A stretch of DNA of 6,358 bases from CAWEZN01 sp964498015 (GTDB taxonomy: Bacteria; Zixibacteria; MSB-5A5; GN15; PGXB01): contig CAZCFT010000123.1 in the NCBI GenBank assembly GCA_964498015.1, forward strand, positions 1 to 6,358, read 5' to 3'. This document shows, one piece after another, positions 5,917 through 6,358 of this stretch; the stretch's first letter is position 1, and the number at the start of each line of letters is the position of its first letter. Position numbers and translations under genes: made by a program. The notes beneath the pieces were generated by a model. The model did no database searches. It was given only the letters and a program-made list of their open reading frames with translations, and was not told the DNA's origin.

Positions 5917-6064
5917 AAACCCCCACAATCGCTTTCATACGGTTTCACAGAAACTCCGCTCCAAATCCGCCGTAATCCTATCGCCCCGTTGTAATTATAA
6001 AAGAAAAATTGCCAAAAAATATGCTAAAACGAACCCACGTAAAAACCGCTTTTTCGCAGGAGTA

Positions 6065-6093
6065 AGAATATGTTCTGCATAAACTTACGTCAA
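6065..6093 (-). promoter_or_regulatory. Weak candidate sigma-70-like promoter, minus strand
   Basis: On the minus strand TTGACG (complement of 6088-6093), a 17-base spacer and TATTCT (complement of 6065-6070) resemble a sigma-70 promoter with five and four matches to consensus. It would read leftward into the region with the dispersed repeat. In AT-rich DNA such matches arise by chance, and the sigma consensus of the organism is unknown. Confidence 0.25.
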
Positions 6094-6144
6094 ATAATGC
6101 CCAAAAATAAAAATACAAAAAACAAACCCATATTTAATAACTCG

Positions 6145-6163
6145 TTAACTTATATGCAGTTAA
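6145..6163. repeat. Inverted repeat TTAACT-N7-AGTTAA
   Basis: A perfect 6-bp dyad with a seven-base centre, 19 bp in all, in AT-rich intergenic DNA. The ten bases GTTAACTTAT at 6144-6153 recur at 6303-6312. This could be an operator for a gene beyond the right edge, or chance in AT-rich sequence. Confidence 0.3.
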
Positions 6164-6300
6164 AACTACTAAAATCGGTTCGTTTGGTATCCCCAAGCGT
6201 CCCGTATAAACATGATTCCAAATCAAACTCGCCCTGAATGCAGAATGAAGATTCAAACTCAGATTATAGCGGAGAGGCTGGGATTCGCAAAGGGGTATTT

Positions 6301-6328
6301 TTGTTAACTTATTGATTTGTTGTAAATT
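6301..6328 (+). promoter_or_regulatory. Weak candidate promoter at right edge
   Basis: TTGTTA (6301-6306), 16 bases, then TAAATT (6323-6328) is a loose sigma-70-like pair pointing out of the window. An ATG at 6341 opens a frame that is still open at the last base, but it has no Shine-Dalgarno. Too little sequence remains to say whether a gene starts here. Confidence 0.2.
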
Positions 6329-6358
6329 AGCCGTAATCTCATGTGGTTTCAGATGTTA

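Larger units (their letters stand above)
5578..6358. other. About 780-base region without a convincing gene
   Basis: No reading frame here has protein-like composition over a useful length. Going rightward it holds an A/T-rich operon leader edge, a perfect GC hairpin (5605-5621), a C-run-rich stretch on the plus strand (about 5671-5770), a dispersed GC repeat (5880-5916), then an AT-rich stretch (about 5990-6175) and a mixed right end with weak promoter-like signals. A minus-strand stretch at 5716-5865 reads more like protein than its surroundings and may be a decayed coding fragment (see findings). Confidence 0.6.

Noticed and set aside
5713..5928. Minus-strand frames starting with LTPDPSPKGRGE-like text, as genuine proteins
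   Set aside because: The first part is translation of the dispersed palindromic repeat, a well-known source of false proteins; only the downstream part was kept, as a low-confidence remnant.
6268..6297. tRNA-like segment (GAGAGGCTGGGATTCGC)
   Set aside because: No matching acceptor stem, anticodon arm or proper GGTTCGAATCC T-arm can be assembled around it.
1..6358. CRISPR array, transposase or integrase
   Set aside because: No regularly spaced repeats of 25-40 bases and no transposase or recombinase motifs were seen on either strand.

Overview
The window looks like a metagenome-assembled contig from an uncultured, probably Gram-negative bacterium. It has mid-range base composition, carries a 100-base run of N (2208-2307) that marks a scaffold join of unknown true length, and holds a short GC-rich dispersed repeat of a kind scattered through many environmental bacterial genomes. 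Nothing in the sequence fixes the phylum.

Layout. (1) Positions 1-2164, minus strand: a nearly complete heavy-metal P1B-type ATPase of the Zn2+/Cd2+/Pb2+ exporter class; only the last few residues lie beyond the left edge. (2) Positions 2165-2414: a short stretch containing the N gap, with a small inverted repeat on each side of it. (3) Positions 2415-3107, plus strand: a UbiE/MenG-type C-methyltransferase, probably acting in quinone biosynthesis. (4) Positions 3158-5512, minus strand: a compact three-gene sulfur cluster, transcribed in the order ArsR-rhodanese fusion regulator, DsrE-family protein, sulfide:quinone-oxidoreductase-like flavoprotein. It converges on the methyltransferase gene. 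(5) Positions 5513-6358: about 850 bases with no convincing full gene. It contains the leader of the sulfur operon (a strong ribosome binding site, a palindrome cluster and a 12-codon upstream ORF), a perfect GC hairpin, a C-rich tract, the dispersed repeat, and an AT-rich right end with weak promoter-like signals.

How the genes fit together. The sulfur cluster can be read as a self-contained module for reactive sulfur. The regulator joins an ArsR-type DNA-binding domain to a rhodanese domain with an intact catalytic cysteine, so it could sense or carry persulfide sulfur directly. The DsrE-like protein has a Cys-Cys-x-x-Cys cluster suited to sulfur-carrier work. The flavoprotein keeps the two cysteines that form the redox pair in sulfide:quinone oxidoreductases and flavocytochrome c sulfide dehydrogenases. 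If it reduces quinone, the neighbouring quinone-methyltransferase gene is a thematically related neighbour, though it is transcribed separately. The metal exporter at the left is a second stress-response gene on the far side of the gap, and its physical link to the rest depends on the scaffold being right. The families are all known. What is notable is the tight combination, the regulator-enzyme fusion, and the unusual leader with a small ORF overlapping a putative operator.
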